Assembly: GCA_028752905.1 (NCBI GenBank)
Contig: JAQNBH010000015.1
Coordinates: 31,765,529 to 31,829,528 of the forward strand
DNA length: 64,000 nt
Source: Cladorhizidae sp. MBARI D1340-BT2
Lineage: Eukaryota > Porifera > Demospongiae > Poecilosclerida > Cladorhizidae
Direction: 5' to 3'
Shown here: positions 10,344 through 21,924 of the stretch, one piece after another
Layout of the letters: every line of letters begins with the position of its first letter
Position numbering within the stretch: position 1 is the stretch's first letter
Made by a program: the position numbers and the translations under genes
The notes under the pieces: model-generated
The model's database searches: none
What the model saw: only the letters and a program-made list of their open reading frames with translations
Told to the model about the DNA's origin: nothing

Positions 10344-13269
10344 CAATGGTGGATCCAGAAGGGGTCGACTGGTCTCGTTCGAGGCCCCCTTTTATCTACT
10401 TTCCCAAACTCTAACTAAACAACAAACCTGCAATGCCTTTTGCCTTTTCTTGCTTCTTTTAGCTAGCTATGTTTACTCTGCTAGCTGTCTGACCTGCGAA
10501 GCCACACCTGCAAGTGGGGGAAACGTAGGGCACCGGACTAAACGTTACCTTTATCGTTCGTTCCAAATGTTACATTACCTCCCAGAGAGATTTACTGTGA
10601 GTGACGACTCCTGTCACTCACCAAATATCTTACTCATGGCTCAGTAAAAGTTAAAGGCTTTTTTCAACAGTTAAGTAAGTTGATCTAAACTGAGCTATTG
10701 CCAACTTAGTACTAGCTAGCTATAGTCCTTGCAGCCAGCCACTACTGCTAGCTAGTAGAGTTAAAATTTCCACATTTAATGCATAGGAATTTAATGAATT
10801 TAATGCATAGGAAACAAAAAAAACCCCAACAAGAACACCACTTTTCCATCTCAGCTGTCACTCTTCCATGGTCTCCTGCTTCAGTCCATTGTGACTCCTC
10901 CGAGCCCTCTGTGTCTGTCACAGAGCACTCTCTATCTGTGTCTCCCACCCAGACCTCTCTGTGTGTGTGTCTCCCACCTAGCCCTCAGGCTCTGTGTCTG
11001 TGTCTCCCCCTGAGCCTACTGAGCCTGCGCTATTACCACCTTCATGTTCTGCTTCTGTCCTGCCCTCTCATTCTGCGTCTCATCTGCCCTGCCACTTCCT
11101 TGTCCACTTTTTCTGCTGCTTCTTCGTCAAGTGGCTTCAATTGATTTTGAGAAGTGTGAAAATATTGGCTTGCTTATGCGCTCAATGCCCCAAATAGATA
11201 TCCTGAATTTGGTTTGTTTATCCAGAGCAAGTATTCACTTTTAGTTAATCATTTTAAGCCTGATAGTTCATTTACATTTCCAAGTAGTTATTTAGATGGC
11301 TGTAATAGGTCTCGTCAACATAAATACTTGGCTGAAGTTTAAAAATGTAGCAAAACTACCCAAAATCAACTCATTGAATGCATAGGTGATCATATTAGAG
11401 ATAGTATAATACAGGCAATTAAACAAGCTTAGTGATGAAATCGTTGATATATCCAGTAAGGAGCAGATGTCAGTAAGTTAAGATTTGTAGTTTGTAGATA
11501 GTAATTGTAATAATTATAAGAGAAGAATTCTTAGATTTCATAAGTACAGAAAGGATCACTGGAGAGGTTTTGGCTCTTGCAATAAAAGAAGCACTGAATA
11601 AGTTTGACTTAGACTTTGAAGATTGTAGGGGGCAAGGCTATGATGGTGCTAGCAATATGTCTAGTGCAAGGGGCGTGCAGGGTCGTCTCTTGGCAGAAAA
11701 TCTTAAAGCCACATACTGTAATAGTCACATGCTTAATTTGTGTATTGTTGAAGCTTGTAGTTTACCTCCTATTCGTAATGAATTCTACTGTTCATTATAG
11801 TGCAACTATTTCTTGAGAAAGTAATTGATAAAGGAAACTAGCGTAGTTAAAGTTAAGGATCTTTGTAGAACAAGATGGATTTATCAGCGCAAAGCCTGTG
11901 TCAATTCCTTGTAACTGCAATTACAGAACGTGATCCTACTATGGGGATATGAACTGGGATATGAAAAAAATTGTGGCAGCCAATGGCTTGTTCAAGATGT
12001 ACCTTTCCTTTCCTTAATATCTTTTATAGTAAGAATGAATTCTATGTCTATTATAAAACCTGTAAGTCTCCTTCACAAGCAGCTCCCTCTATTCTTAGCT
12101 CTGGGGGCTCTTCCCACTGAGATTGGGTGGTGGTGGGTTCCACACATGCTCTGCATTAGCAGACTTTCAGAGTTCTCCTTTTCTGCAGGCTTCCGTCTTG
12201 ATCCAGATTTCCAACCTCCTTGTCTCTCCAACACACCTTCCCACAGATGCAAGGGACGTGGTATAAAACAAAATTACAAAAGAAAAGTAGCGATATAGTT
12301 AAAGCTTATATGGATGTTAAAGACGCACTTTGTGCAGTTCGTCAAAGTCAGGAAATGTTACATTCATGGTATGTGCAAGCTGAAGCTATAGCTCATGATG
12401 TTGGTGTGGCTCCTGAATTCCCACGTGTATCTGCTCGACAAACTTACAGAAATAATGTGGAGTACAGTTCTAGAATACTATCGAAGAACTGCTGCGCTTC
12501 CTTTATTGGACCACTTAGTTCAACAAATGAATGATAGGTTTGGTAAAACTCAAGCAGTAGCAGCCAATTTAATCAATCTTATACCTTCTATAAGCACTAC
12601 TCGGGATGATATATCTTTTGAGGACTTGATTTCTTTATATAATGATAACTTGCCAGTACTGCACTTGTGTCTACTGAGGTGTGGAGGTGGAGGGCAAAGT
12701 GGCAGAGTCAAGATGCTGACAAGCAGCCATCCACCCTTCAATTAGCTCTGAAAGAGTGTGTGACAAGGATTACTTATGTAACCTTTGCATACTGCTGCAC
12801 ATCGCATGTACTATTCCAGTCACATCATGTGGGAAGAAGAGGGCCAATAAGTTCTTTTAAAAACCTTAAAAACTTTCTTACGTAATAGTATGGGGCAGGA
12901 CAGATTATCCGCATTAGCATTGATGCATATTCATTATAGTTTTCCTGTTGATCTTTATATGTTGTTGATAGATTTAAATTTAAATGTAATAGGAGAATAG
13001 CTTTACAAGTATGTAATAATCTATTAATAGCATTTCTCTTCCAATTCTTTTCCCTTTCCCCCCCTTCAATTATTGACCTTTGGACTTCATGACAATTTTT
13101 ATATAATAACCAATCATAATAACTTGGATTTGTTGTTCGTTTATTCAATGTAATTTAGTCTTAAACATTTTTCTCTCTACAGTTTGTATATGCTGTATTT
13201 GATATGATATATCTATATTTAATTTTAATAAAAGAGGCCCCCCCCCAAGAATTCCTAGATCCGCCCCTG
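10344..13269 (+). mobile_element. hAT transposon 2 (ZMYM1-like)
   Basis: The left end begins CAATGGTGGATCCAG and the right end finishes CTAGATCCGCCCCTG, whose complement is CAGGGGCGGATCTAG. These are clear imperfect inverted repeats of the common CAGNGGCGGATCCAG hAT type. GAATG precedes the left end (10339-10343) and follows the right end (13270-13274), a perfect 5-bp duplication. The interior holds a decayed DUF4371/hAT transposase on the plus strand, and a GC-poor 3' part ends in an AT-rich tract and a poly-C run. Confidence 0.75.
11240..13010 (+). pseudogene. hAT transposase, ZMYM1-like, heavily decayed
   Basis: Ordered fragments of one protein appear across all three frames. First comes NHFKPDSSFTFPSSYLDG (near 11240), then LIECIGDHIRDSIIQAIKQA and DEIVDISSKEQMS, which match the start of DUF4371. 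The longest block is at 11570-11800 with FEDCRGQGYDGASNMSS, the conserved CRGQGYDGASNM motif. KDLCRTRWIYQRKA follows near 11860, and then EYYRRTAALPLLDHLVQQMN near 12480. The C-terminal NSMGQDRLSALALMHIHY near 12890 belongs to the dimerisation domain. Numerous frameshifts show this is a dead copy, older than hAT 3. Confidence 0.8.
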
Positions 13270-13860
13270 GAATGTTAGTGGTTCTCATCATGCCTAGTAC
13301 AATGCATCTATAGCGTTCTCACAACTATCTGCAGGGCTCCATTGTATATAGTGTGTCATTCAAACTACTAGATCTCAAAGGAATCTTCAAGGTTTAGTTA
13401 ATGGCGTACTTTTATGGCTCTCCTTCCCTTGTAAAACCATGGACAGATGTATTGTAGAAGCTTTATCTGAACCTAAGGAAGTTTCTCAATGGTGGATGAC
13501 GCGAAATTCTAGCTAACAATGAAGTCTACAATGATTGATTTTGACACCAATAATTCTCAATGTGTAGCTAGCTTGCTAGATAGAGCTAAAGTATGATAGC
13601 AAAACCCTCTATCCTCGCAAACGTTATACATTAGGACTATCAAAGATGGTAATTCAAGGTAATATTATTTTATACACACACGCACACACACACATTAGTA
13701 TATTATTCCAGATCACGGAGTTTCAGTTACAGCATATTGCAGAGTATATATGACAGCCTAATCATTGCTATGCCACAAAAGCATGTCGATAGCCTTTAAG
13801 TTTGCCATAGAAACAGTTTGCTACAGGAAAGAAGTTCTGAATTAACTCACAATTGACATT
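13270..13860. other. No gene recognised
   Basis: Flank of hAT 2. It contains a short CA microsatellite at about 13672-13692 and a block near 13441-13510 that resembles 9860-9920. No reading frame of interest was found. Confidence 0.4.
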
Positions 13861-14034
13861 ACAATAACCTTCTCAATAATCAACTCGAAAATGTACTATC
13901 TTGATATTTCAACTAGGTGCTCTAGCCTTCATCAGGCCTTCATCAGGAATAATTATTCCTGATGAAGGTTAAAGCATCTAGTCGAAAAATCGAGAGCATA
14001 CAATTTCAAGTTTATTATTGAGAAGGTTATTGTA
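13861..14034. repeat. Foldback (MITE-like) element
   Basis: Two arms of about 80 bp are inverted around an ATAATTAT centre. ACAATAACCTTCTCAATAAT at the left is mirrored by ATTATTGAGAAGGTTATTGT at the right. Both arms include the CTAGATGC-type hairpin and an adjacent CCTGATGAAGG (right arm) or CCTTCATCAGG (left arm). Half copies at 471-549, 16261-16310 and 44014-44090 show it is a dispersed family. The CTGATGA, hairpin and GAAA order recalls a hammerhead ribozyme core, but no matching cleavage stem was found. Confidence 0.75.
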
Positions 14035-14384
14035 AAGAAAAGAAATTGCTATATAGCTAGGTAATGATTAACTAGTAATAGATCAGTGGTGATTCTTGGC
14101 CTTAGCTACTAGCCCTAGCAATGATGTGGTATTTTTTTTATCAGCAACTAGCAAATCTTGCATGTAGGCAACCTAGTGCATGTTAGTGTCACACCCATTC
14201 TTCTGCCAGCAATTAGTGCCCAGATGAGAGTGCTACTGAAGAGAAGTTGGATCCTGCTCTGCTAAGAAGCCGAGTTATCACAGAACGTAAGATTATCTAG
14301 CTGTTCAATGTTAGGTAGCCAACTGAAAGCTAGGCTATCCGCTTCCCAACTTTGTTCTTCATGAAAATTATGATCATGAGCTAG
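14035..14384. other. No gene recognised
   Basis: Spacer between the foldback element and LINE copy 2. Nothing could be supported. Confidence 0.35.
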
Positions 14385-15239
14385 GTGGTTAGCTCTAATC
14401 TGGGTAGGAGACTGTTGGGGGCAAGTGATACAGTAGCAGGAGTGGCAATACGGGGAGATATGGGGTGGAGGAAGCTAGAGGAGAGGAGGGAAGAGATGAA
14501 GGTTTTGTTTGGCAAGAGATTAGAGGTGTTGGAACAGAGCAGATTGGTTAAAGTTGTTGTAAATAAACTACGAGAGGATGGAGGAATTGGATGGTGGGAA
14601 GAATATGATATCTTGAGGAGAAAGTACAAGATAAACAACGAGGTTGGGTCAGTGCGCAAGTGGAAGGGGAAAGTGAAGGTGAGAAATGAGAAGGACTGGG
14701 AGGAGGAAGTAGACGGGAAAAGTACGCTGAATTATTATAAATTGGCAAAGAATGGTGCAGGGGTGGAGAGGTATGTGAGGTCCATGCATGGTCAGGAAGG
14801 TGTGCGGCTGCAATTTCGACTGAGGACTGCATCAGCTGGGTTGTTAGAGGATAAGAAGAGATGTGGGATAGTTAGGGATGAGAGGTGTATAATGTGTGAT
14901 AGTGGAGCAGGGGAGGATGTGGAACATTTCTTGGTGACATGCGGGGAATTTGAGAGGGATCGGCTGGTTCTGATAGATGAGGTACGCAGAATTGCAGGGG
15001 CAAGACAGTGGCTGGATGAATTAAGAAGAGTGAGTAAGGATGGAAAGGTGGCATTGCTTTTGGGGAAAGATGTGGAGGGAGTAAGTGATGCAGTGATGGA
15101 GGAGGTGGGTGAGTGTGTTATGTATTGGGTAGGGAAGTGGTGGCAGAGGAGAAAGGAATTGTTGTATGGTCAGCTGAGGAATGATCTTTGGTCCACTCCT
15201 GTCCCCCCCTTCCTGAGCAGCGGGACACTCGTAACTTAA
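14385..15239 (+). pseudogene. LINE ORF2 C-terminal fragment, copy 2
   Basis: An uninterrupted 284-codon frame covers the C-terminal third of a non-LTR retrotransposon ORF2. It begins near the [20 protein letters not shown] segment that follows the reverse transcriptase thumb. It ends with a C-terminal cysteine knuckle, CIMCDSGAGEDVEHFLVTC (CX2C-X8-H-X4-C), usual in LINEs, followed by a basic tail. The RT core is absent, so this is a 5'-truncated insertion. The start codon lies in flanking DNA and is not meaningful. Because the frame is intact, this copy is younger than copy 1 at 5929 and copy 3 at 43505. The exact clade (RTE, CR1 or Jockey) was not resolved. Confidence 0.75.
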
Positions 15240-15245
15240 TAGTGG

Positions 15246-15829
15246 ATAATTTTATTAATTAAGTACTGTTGACTTCTTTTTAAAATATAGATTGTTATTA
15301 GGTTAGTTACTAAATAGTTTCACACTGTGCTGTATTATATATGTGATGGCCTTAACAGGCTCAGCAATAGCAACATTAAATCATAGAATGCTAGCTGTTA
15401 GTTTTGCTAGAATTAATGTAGCTAAAGCTAAATTGTGTGAACTGAGAGTTTGTTCAGCAATAGTAGGTATGATCAACAACTGCTATTATGATAATTTTCA
15501 TCTTGTCTTCAAATGCAGGTGGATATGTCCTGAACAAGGACACTCTGTAAAAGCCAGCTCTTCAATGAATAATTGATGTAAAAAATGAATAAACGGGAGG
15601 AGGAGCTGGAAGAAGTGAGTGTGGGGGAATGGCTTGACAAATGCGACGGTAGAGGAGCTGAAAACTGTTGAGGAGAGGTAGTTTGTTCTTTGGAATATCA
15701 AACATTGTCAGAGTCATCACTTGGGGGCCTGTCCTAGTACTCCAGCAAAAAATCTGGGTCAAATGGTGCCAGTTGCATTATCGCAGGATATAGCGCGCAC
15801 GCTGAATGCCATTCCTCGTATGGTGAATA
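15246..15829. other. LINE 3' flank and unannotated spacer
   Basis: The first 140 bases match the 3' flank of LINE copy 1 (GGCCTTAACAGGCTCAGCA near 15348). The rest contains no recognised feature. Confidence 0.45.
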
Positions 15830-16240
15830 GATAAATAGATAGATAGATTATTGCTTTACAGAATTAGTGATATACAGCAATGTGCAGTGATGAAAACAAC
15901 ATTATAGAAGGTTCTGAAGGTCTGCAACTTCATGCAGCCTGTAATTATAAGTTAGAGTATATTGGGGGTGAGGGTAGGAGGGAATATTTAGTACAAGGAC
16001 AACGAAGGGGAAAGTGCATGGGTGAGCAGAATCAAATCTCGCTATACAGAAAGGAATTCCAGAAGAATGTCTTGGCTTTTCTTTATTATAATTATGCTGC
16101 GATTGTTTCACATCAATGGATGGGAGTGAGTTCCAAAGCTTGGGCATCCTACAAAAGTACGAGTGTCTACGTTGGTTAGACCGAGCATATTTATGCTTTA
16201 GCTTGATCTCACCACCAGATCTGGTAGGGCCAGAGCAGAA
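15830..16240 (-). pseudogene. CR1/L2-like LINE 3' end with GATA tail
   Basis: On the minus strand the text reads GGEIKLKHKYARSNQRRHSY followed by MPKLWNSLPSIDVKQS. This is the conserved end of CR1/L2/Jockey-type ORF2 proteins (the R-Y-F-x-R-W-N-S-L-P signature). The element ends on its 3' side in a tetranucleotide run (ATAGATAG repeats at about 15826-15850), which is how several CR1/L2-type LINEs terminate. It is a severely 5'-truncated copy of a LINE family different from the one at 14385. Confidence 0.7.
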
Positions 16241-16736
16241 GTCTATATAATCATAGATAATGAAGACTAGAGCATCTAGTCGAAATGTCAGAGTGAATAA
16301 AATTTGAAGTTATTATGTCAACTAGAGTCCATTAACTGTTCTAATGCTTGTTTGTCTTACACTAGGTTGGGCTGGTTAATTTTGCAAGCCTCAGTGCGAA
16401 TAATGAGCGAATTACTGCCTCCTCATAAGCACGGCGTGTCACTTATTTCGCTGAGGCCACTTGTTCTTGACACCAGTGTCACAGTTTATTTTGTCCTCGG
16501 GATAAAATAAACTTAGTTGATTTTAGCTAAACCTCCTTGGTTTATTTTATCCCCTTTCCACTTTCTTTTCCATGAGCGAATGACAAAACGTGAAGTCTTA
16601 TGCTTGACACTGCCTGCGCGCGCCTGCGAGTTCTAAGCTAGACTCCACCGCAACCAACAGAAAACGCAGGAGAGTGGTTAGCTCCCACTACGGAGTGCCT
16701 GGCTAGCTACGTTGAGGTGATTTCTTCCCCAGTTTA
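16241..16736. other. Unannotated spacer with foldback half copy
   Basis: A half copy of the foldback family lies at about 16261-16310. The remainder includes a small CG-rich patch near 16610-16630. No gene was recognised. Confidence 0.4.
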
Positions 16737-16882
16737 AAGGCTGAAGGAAAATTGGAGGAAAATTGACTGAAGGAAAATTTGCTAGAGGGAGTGATGGCTC
16801 TTCTCACAACCGCTGGCTCCTCCACATGGCCAGGCGCTGACTTAATGAGAACATTGGTTTTCGTATCACTAGTAAGTGTGTA
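16737..16882. repeat. Direct repeat, copy 1
   Basis: About 146 bp containing CTCCTCCACATGGCCAGGCG and ACTTAATGAGAACATTGG, repeated with about 90 percent identity at 18079-18222. The two copies bracket the piggyBac remnant. They may be ends of a larger repeat or a local duplication. Confidence 0.75.
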
Positions 16883-17217
16883 GCCAACTAGTCATTATAT
16901 TTATGTGTAGAAATAGCAAAGTTTCCCAGAAACTTGAAGTTACTAGTAGCTTTAGGAGTTAATGCTACACCTGGATGGGCAGAGATTAATTTTTTCTAAC
17001 TGCAATAATGCATGATGGAGTCACCAGTAGCAATCTACGCAAACATGAGGTTGACCCCCCCCAAAAATAATACAAACAAAACAACAAAAAGACTAAGTGA
17101 CAATTAATTCATTCAAAGGTCTCTTAACCCTTCAAGTCCCAGATGGACATAATTATATGTCCACTAACCTTTGATGCTATTTCTTAAGCAGAAGGATGAT
17201 AGTAGTGTAGATGTGTA

Positions 17218-17644
17218 ATGCCCACTTGCAGTTAGAGCTTATAATAATTTCATGGGTGGTATGGATATGTCAGACGACAGCTCTATTCAGCCTCACGCAA
17301 ATCAAGGCGCTGGTGGCCTCGGATATTTTGGTTTTTCTTTGATGTGTCCATAGTAAATTCTCATATATTGGAACAGACTTCACCATAATATGTGAACAGA
17401 CTTCAGTGGATGTTTCGATTGGAGCTTGCTAGAAATCTCATTGGTACGTAAAAAGCGTCCTGTTAGGCCACGTTTGAGTGCAATCATTGATCGGTGGTTC
17501 ACTGACCACCATTTTGTCCATAAGCGACCTGATGGATGCCACAAATGTGTAGTTTGCAGTGCAAAACCTATTTATTGGTGTGAAGATTGTTCAGTATCTC
17601 TTTGTGCAATGCCATGTTTTGAAAATTATCATACTTGTACATAG
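17218..17644 (+). pseudogene. piggyBac transposase C-terminal remnant
   Basis: Two frames carry the tail of a piggyBac-type transposase. The first has YNNFMGGMDMSD, matching the conserved YNxxMGGVDxSDQ motif near the last catalytic aspartate. The second (17426-17644) has a cysteine-rich C-terminal finger with CHKCVVCSAKPIYWCEDCSV and a CFENYH ending, typical of PGBD-type transposases. Frameshifts and stops lie between them, and the N-terminal two thirds is missing. A candidate terminus TTAACCCTTCAAGTCCC lies upstream at 17126, but no partner end was found. Confidence 0.7.
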
Positions 17645-17649
17645 CTATA

Positions 17650-18078
17650 TAGCATCACACACAAAAAATTCACCAATATTATTTGGGTAACGTTTTCACA
17701 TCAATTTTTGTTCGCTGATATCTTTCTTACTCTTTCATGTAACTCAGTCAAATTCAGGGTACTCATAACAATAATACAGACCATCCAAAGTACAACATTT
17801 TATGGAAAAGAAATACTTTTTTGTGGCTTTATGACATTTTTGGTAAAGGGGTACATTTGTAATTAGTGGGCTTGTCATTCCGTTGCTATGGGACACTAAA
17901 TGATAATCATCTGACATAAGCTAGATTGATGTTCGGTTATATACTACTCTGTCTGAATTTAAAGATCTAATTGTTCTGTTACTACTCTGTCCAAATATAA
18001 AGATCTAAGCTAAAAGCTTACTTGCTCCATTTAATTGCTACTAGGAGGGTTATTAAAAAGAAATTAAAAGTGCTTGGA
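17650..18078. other. No gene recognised
   Basis: AT-rich spacer between the piggyBac remnant and direct repeat copy 2. Nothing could be supported. Confidence 0.35.
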
Positions 18079-18222
18079 ACTTGAAGGAAAATTGGAAGAA
18101 AATTGGCCGAAGGAAAAATTTGCTAGAGGAAGTGATGGCTGTTCTTATAACCGCTCGCTCCTCCACATGGCCAGGCGCTGACTTAATGAGAACATTGGTT
18201 TTCGTATCTCTAGTAGGTGTGT
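18079..18222. repeat. Direct repeat, copy 2
   Basis: Partner of the repeat at 16737-16882 in the same orientation. It contains the same CTCCTCCACATGGCCAGGCG and ACTTAATGAGAACATTGG blocks. Confidence 0.75.
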
Positions 18223-21163
18223 AACCCGACTCCTTTTTTGTCAGAGAGATTTGTGCCCACTACTGCCAGGGTAAATCTGGTAGTGTAGTTGGCATGAGTG
18301 GCTTCCTTTCTCTGACTATTTATGCATTGTTGTACCATCTGGGTTATGTGGTTGTAACTCCTGGCCACACCACTTAGATCCTTGCTCTCCCACAGCAACA
18401 TTCCATTCATTGGTGTTAAGGTGAATCTTCTTTATTGTCTCCCTCCTCATGGACTGCGATACTGTGGTCCTCTTCCAGTATTAGTAATACGTGAGGTAAT
18501 AATTTACCTTCCTGTATGGTCACAAATTAACGAGGATGGCTAATCACGAAGTCTAGCCTGAGTTACAGTAAGCAAGGATTGCAGAACATTCTGGGTCTTA
18601 CTTTTGGGCATGACGGTATTTGTTCAGTTCTCTCTGTTGGAAGGCATAGAAGAAATGGATACTTCCTTAATGAACACTTCTGTTGGCTCATGCCATGAGG
18701 GTATGTTGGATGCTCTTTGTCATCTGTGGGTTCTCTTGACAGAGTATTTCCAGTATACTGCTCTTTACCTGGAACATATTATGATACTGACTTACTTAGG
18801 AATACTTTCGTTTGTGAAATAAATTTTATTCATTTCAAAACAGAGAAAGTATTTAGACAAAAGAATGTTGACCTAAAGACAAATTACAGTGTGTCTGTGT
18901 ATGTACATTGCATACTCATTGTTAAAAACCCATTTTCTTGCACATAAACAAATGTCATGTCCTCAGCTGAAAGCTGCTCTAGCTAACCATTTACAGAGTT
19001 ACAGTGGCATAGAAAGTTGGTAGATAAAGGTTCTGTTTCATAAGACTAGCACATGCAAATCATGAGAGTGGCCTGAATCTGCCTGACATCAACATGCCTT
19101 GATGTGACAAATATAAGTTAGTGCAGCTCATGTCAGAACTATGTAATATCTTTAACCTTTGACACACTAGCAGCATGACCATTAATGTAAGTTCATTGAA
19201 GTTCTGCTACTCCCTCCCTAAATTTTCTAGTAATCAGCTCTGCATCTATAATACATGTACCAACATATCACCAGATCTATATTAATAATTTCACTGCTTC
19301 CTTCAATCTTAAAACACCCAAAATTAGGTAGATAGCTATCTAACAGAAATGCTGTAGAATGGTTGGCTATGAAACAGCTCCTGCCTCTACTGATCAAGGC
19401 CACCATCCTGACAGGACAGTCAAAGATAGAAGATGCTTTTCTGCCATGGATTTCCTGTTGCTGTACTTTGAATTTGAGTGGCTGCAGTTTCCCATCCACT
19501 TTTCCATTGCCGACTACAAAACAAGCATCAAGGTGAACTAATGAGTAGCAAACCATATGGGATAATATCAAACACCAAATACAGTTTCCAGCCAGGCAGA
19601 CTTTTTTACCCAGTGTACAACCTGCTGAGCGAAGCTGGATACCTATTCTAATGTGTATCATATTCATGGTACTCAATTCTTATAACCTAGTCAGCATACA
19701 TGCTTTTCTAGTGCATCAATGCTTATGGCTCTCTGAAGTCAAGTGCACAATGCATCATTAGCAATACTTCATGTGGTCAACAAACCACCATAGTTAATAT
19801 GAAAAAGGACCCCAAAAATGCAATGCCATATATATCTTTCCTAAACAACATATTTTGTCTGATCACATTTGAATTATATCCATGACAAGTACACTGTACC
19901 TGACATTATCCGGTAGTTGAAAATATCGGATGTCTTTTTTGAAGATATCCTACATAATGCATCCAGGAGGTTAATATCTATGTTATACCTGACTCATGCT
20001 GCTGTCAAAGTTTTATTACTACATGTATATATATGTACCTTTTGAGAGTGTATCATGGATATTAATGCAGCCAGTTCTGCTTCTATTATGGCAACACCGA
20101 TATCTCCAAGAATTCTGATTTGCAAAAATAATAAGTGTGCAATATGACCATTTGTTAGAATGGTATTTTAAATTAGGTCCAAGTTGTGTGGTGCTGTGTA
20201 CCTGGTGTTAATTAACCTATACATTGTTGCTTTCTACTTCAATATAGTTTGTACTATACAAACAAAGGATCAGAAAACAATCTCTGTTGTGTGATTATTC
20301 ACAGAACAACTTTTCCAAGAGGAAAGTAAAAGATGGAGTGCTTACCAAGGTTGAAGTGTTTAAAGGCCCTTCTTAGCTCATGGTTTAAAGGCTAAAAGCA
20401 GGTACAGGTGTGAAAGATGTCCATTTAGCCATGTGGGATTTTTTGCAGGCCATAAACAACGACACTAATATATATTATGTACGAGAACAAACTGTAATGG
20501 CTGAGAAGGAAGTCAAAGGTTCTGCTGGAGAACACAGCAGATCCATCATTCTGGTAACCAACAAGTCAGAGGACTTGTTATGTTTTCTACATAGCTACTT
20601 CTTAACTGAAGTGAACATCAACTGTAATCACCTTGACAATGATGCATGAAATGTCTCACAAGCTTTTGTGTTCAGAACTCTTGGAATCCAATTCATTATC
20701 ATCAGAGGAGGAGGTACCACCACAATTTATTTCACTCACAATTTCATTGTCAGTCATTAGTTGATACCCATGGTCTTCTGAGTCTTGTTCAAGCTAGTCT
20801 CCCAGAGTTTGCCAGTTTTGATCACCTGGCCCAACTGTTGAAAAAAGTTCCATTGACATTATCCCCATCAGAAAACAGACAAGTTTTATGACAAAGGATT
20901 GTAGCTCAACCATGTGTGACCATCAACTGAAGCATCAGCAGACAGTAATTCTCCTTGTAGGGATATCACTCTCACTCCACATCTACACAAGAATTTATGC
21001 AACCAATCAGAGCTAAGCTTGAATGAGTCTGATCTGTCTTTTGGATAGAGAATCTTGAACAGTTAAATCCTTTCTCTCAGAAATGGTCCAGACACAAGAA
21101 AACCTATTGATTGTCACATGACGTAAGCAGCTTTGTCCATTTTCTTAAAGTTACTAAGTTTCT
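18223..21163. other. Unannotated stretch upstream of DSL exon
   Basis: Several 60-150 codon frames exist on both strands here (for example a minus frame at 19227-19676), but none shows a domain I recognise or convincing splice borders. Since the DSL exon follows on the plus strand, 5' exons of that gene may lie here. I cannot identify them from sequence alone. Confidence 0.35.
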
Positions 21164-21244
21164 TTTTTACACTTGCTCTTGGAAAATGCCAGGTGAAAGA
21201 TGATGCTCGATTTTTTTCACTTGTCATCCACACATCAACAATGA
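21164..21244 (+). CDS. Possible 5' part of DSL exon, out of frame
   Basis: Just upstream of the DSL frame, another frame reads FFTCHPHINNDGQSNFIFSL, which fits the start of a Delta-like N-terminal region. It would join the DSL frame only after a one-base shift in the T6 run near 21262-21267. This may be a sequencing error, a real frameshift, or coincidence. Confidence 0.25.
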
Positions 21245-21521
21245 TGGACAAAGCAATTTCATTTTTTCCTTGAACTTGGTGGAGTACCTAATGCCATTCC
21301 AAGACAAACTTATCGTGGAATACACAATATTTCTCAATTTGATCTCAGCTTCAATATTCGGTGTAGTGAAAACTACTATGGCCTACAGTGCTCCACATTC
21401 TGTTACAAAGTTAGAGTGTACACCTGTGATGCCATGGGGAACAGAGTTTGTGCCGATCCATCCTGTGTCACATATACTGACTGCAGCATGTGTAACATAA
21501 CAACTAATTCCAATCCTACAG
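21245..21521 (+). CDS. DSL-domain exon (Delta/Serrate/LAG-2-like)
   Basis: The plus frame carries LGGVPNAIPRQTYRGIHNIS and then the cysteine pattern of a DSL domain. RCSENYYGLQCSTFC gives C-x8-C-x3-C with the conserved NYYG, followed by YTCDAMGNRVC (C-x7-C). DSL domains bind Notch-type receptors in trans at the cell surface. The loop between the third and fourth cysteines is 7 residues instead of the usual 10-11. The exon ends ACA G|GTATAA, a phase-1 donor. The next plausible exon downstream (24661) begins with a phase-1 acceptor and encodes a membrane span. No EGF repeats follow directly. The 5' border is uncertain because the frame breaks in a T6 run upstream. Confidence 0.6.
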
Positions 21522-21573
21522 GTATAATAAGCACAACCAACTAGACTCCAATCAATGGTCCACTATTACCAAA

Positions 21574-21763
21574 CACCAATCAGGGTACATTGGTGTGTAC
21601 TATTATATATCAACCCCAATGAGAGTATATTGGTGTGTACTATTATATATCAACACCAATGAGGGTACATTGGTGTGTACTATTATATATCAACACCAAT
21701 GAGAGTATAATTATTGGTGTGTACTATTATATATCAACACCAATGAGGGTACATTGGTGTGTA
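21574..21763 (+). repeat. 40-bp minisatellite, split by transposon
   Basis: Near-identical 40-bp units contain CATTGGTGTGTACTATTATA and CAACACCAATGAG. About five units lie here, and the array resumes at 24387-24455 after the P/THAP-like element. It is intronic if the DSL gene model is right. Confidence 0.85.
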
Positions 21764-21924
21764 CATAGACTACTAGAACTAATTGACTCAACACTGCCTA
21801 AAAGGGCCCCGCCTTGGCGCGCCGTATGGGGCTTGGGGCTGACAAATGAAAAGCTATATTATTTTGGCTACTTTCTTTTTTTCCCTTTTTTGTATATTTT
21901 AGTTTTTGTTAGCTATATATTCAT

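Noticed and set aside
13861..14034. Functional hammerhead ribozyme call
   Set aside because: Core words are present, but no stem III with a permitted cleavage triplet could be drawn, so only a resemblance is reported.
19227..19676. Minus-strand 149-codon frame as a gene
   Set aside because: No recognised domain, no splice support and composition similar to surrounding non-coding DNA.
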